From positions 1 through 31,655 of the forward strand of contig JAZRSW010000020.1 of NCBI GenBank assembly GCA_045651745.1: DNA of 31,655 nucleotides, given 5' to 3'. This DNA is from UMGS172 sp045651745 (GTDB taxonomy: Bacteria > Bacillota > Clostridia > Oscillospirales > Acutalibacteraceae). A model generated the notes under the pieces. It was given only the letters and a program-made list of their open reading frames with translations, had not been told where the DNA came from and made no database searches. Below, piece after piece: positions 31,378 to 31,655 of this stretch (positions within the stretch are counted from its first letter, which is position 1; each line of letters begins with the position of its first letter). Made by a program: the position numbers and the translations under genes.

Positions 31378-31655
31378 TTGAAAAAGAGATTGTTGAGTGT
31401 TGCGTTAGCATTAAGTATGATTGCGTCCTTGTTGATGGTTGGCATCACAGGGCCTGTTTCGGCTGCGAAAGATACATACGTAACCGGTCCAGAGGCGGTT
31501 TATGACAGAACTGTCGATTTGTCAATTTCCCCTGCCGTAAAGCTTACTTTTGACGGGGAAGCAAAATACGGTATCCCGTTTGGACGTTATACAAGTGGTT
31601 ATACGGAATATGTAAACGACGGTTTTAAAATAGAAAGTGGCAATTGGTGGGTTTT
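31378..31655 (+). CDS. N-terminal part of a secreted protein (runs off the window)
   Basis: 92 codons are open to the end of the window with no stop. The start is TTG at 31378-31380, with AAGGGG seven bases before it. The N-terminus is a clear Sec signal peptide: KKR, a hydrophobic core (LLSVALALSMIASLLMVGI) and a likely cleavage after VSA (AKD follows). The mature part begins DTYVTGPEAVYDRTVDLSISP and is not enough to name a family; a cell-wall or glycan-acting extracellular protein is possible. No membrane segment beyond the signal is seen so far. Confidence 0.78.
   Translation, partial: MKKRLLSVALALSMIASLLMVGITGPVSAAKDTYVTGPEAVYDRTVDLSISPAVKLTFDGEAKYGIPFGRYTSGYTEYVNDGFKIESGNWWV

Overview
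The window looks like a chromosomal segment of a low-to-mid GC, anaerobic Gram-positive bacterium of the class Clostridia, plausibly Oscillospirales/Ruminococcaceae-like. Support comes from strong AGGAGG-type ribosome sites, TTGACA-N17-TATAAT promoters, a ZapA-U32 gene pair, a flavodiiron protein with rubredoxin, a PHP-type CpsB phosphatase beside BY-kinases, and several cytoplasmic glycoside hydrolases. The taxonomic placement is inference from gene content and style; no marker gene was searched.

Layout. 1-170: an array of mini-hairpins separated by GTGAAAT/ATTTCAC. 203-421: tRNA-Gln and tRNA-His on the minus strand behind a perfect consensus promoter. 486-704: a small four-cysteine protein. 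829-4409 (minus): a carbohydrate pair, a CE15-like esterase and a GH2 beta-galactosidase-type enzyme, with its own promoter and an operator-like dyad. 4630-5022: a small Ser/Thr/Gly-rich lipoprotein. 5134-5336: two adjacent cloverleaf-like inverted-repeat clusters in the leader of a 3'-truncated manA. 5943-6022: what looks like the end of an IS3-type element, at a scar where both manA and the convergent GH20 gene lose their 3' ends. 5989-11674 (minus): GH20, TrkH, TrkA and citrate synthase. 11865-19189 (plus): an SPFH protein, a GH78-like rhamnosidase, zapA, a U32 protein, a small membrane protein and lepA. 19224-19868 (minus): an unrecognised protein. 20074-25821 (plus): metY followed by a signalling/polysaccharide module of cpsB, an Ig-like membrane protein and two tandem Wzz-BY-kinase fusions. 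25902-28643 (minus): a YfhO-type membrane protein. 28775-30137 (minus): rubredoxin and a flavodiiron protein. 30287-31105 (plus): a GT2 glycosyltransferase. 31378-end: the start of a secreted protein.

How the genes fit together. GH2, the CE15-like esterase, GH20 and GH78-like proteins all lack signal peptides, so they probably finish digestion of imported oligosaccharides (plant or host glycans) in the cytoplasm; no transporter lies in the window. CpsB, the two BY-kinases, YfhO and the GT2 enzyme point to control and synthesis of cell-surface polysaccharide. The flavodiiron protein and rubredoxin form an oxygen/NO-reducing pair typical of strict anaerobes. TrkA/TrkH import potassium, and LepA, ZapA and the U32 protein are housekeeping.

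The most unusual points are the two families of nested hairpin repeats; the CTG start of cpsB, which restores the catalytic HTH motif; the asymmetric BY-kinase pair, one with an intact Walker A' but few tyrosines and the other with a degenerate Walker A' but a 12-tyrosine tail; and the deletion scar that truncates two convergent genes.
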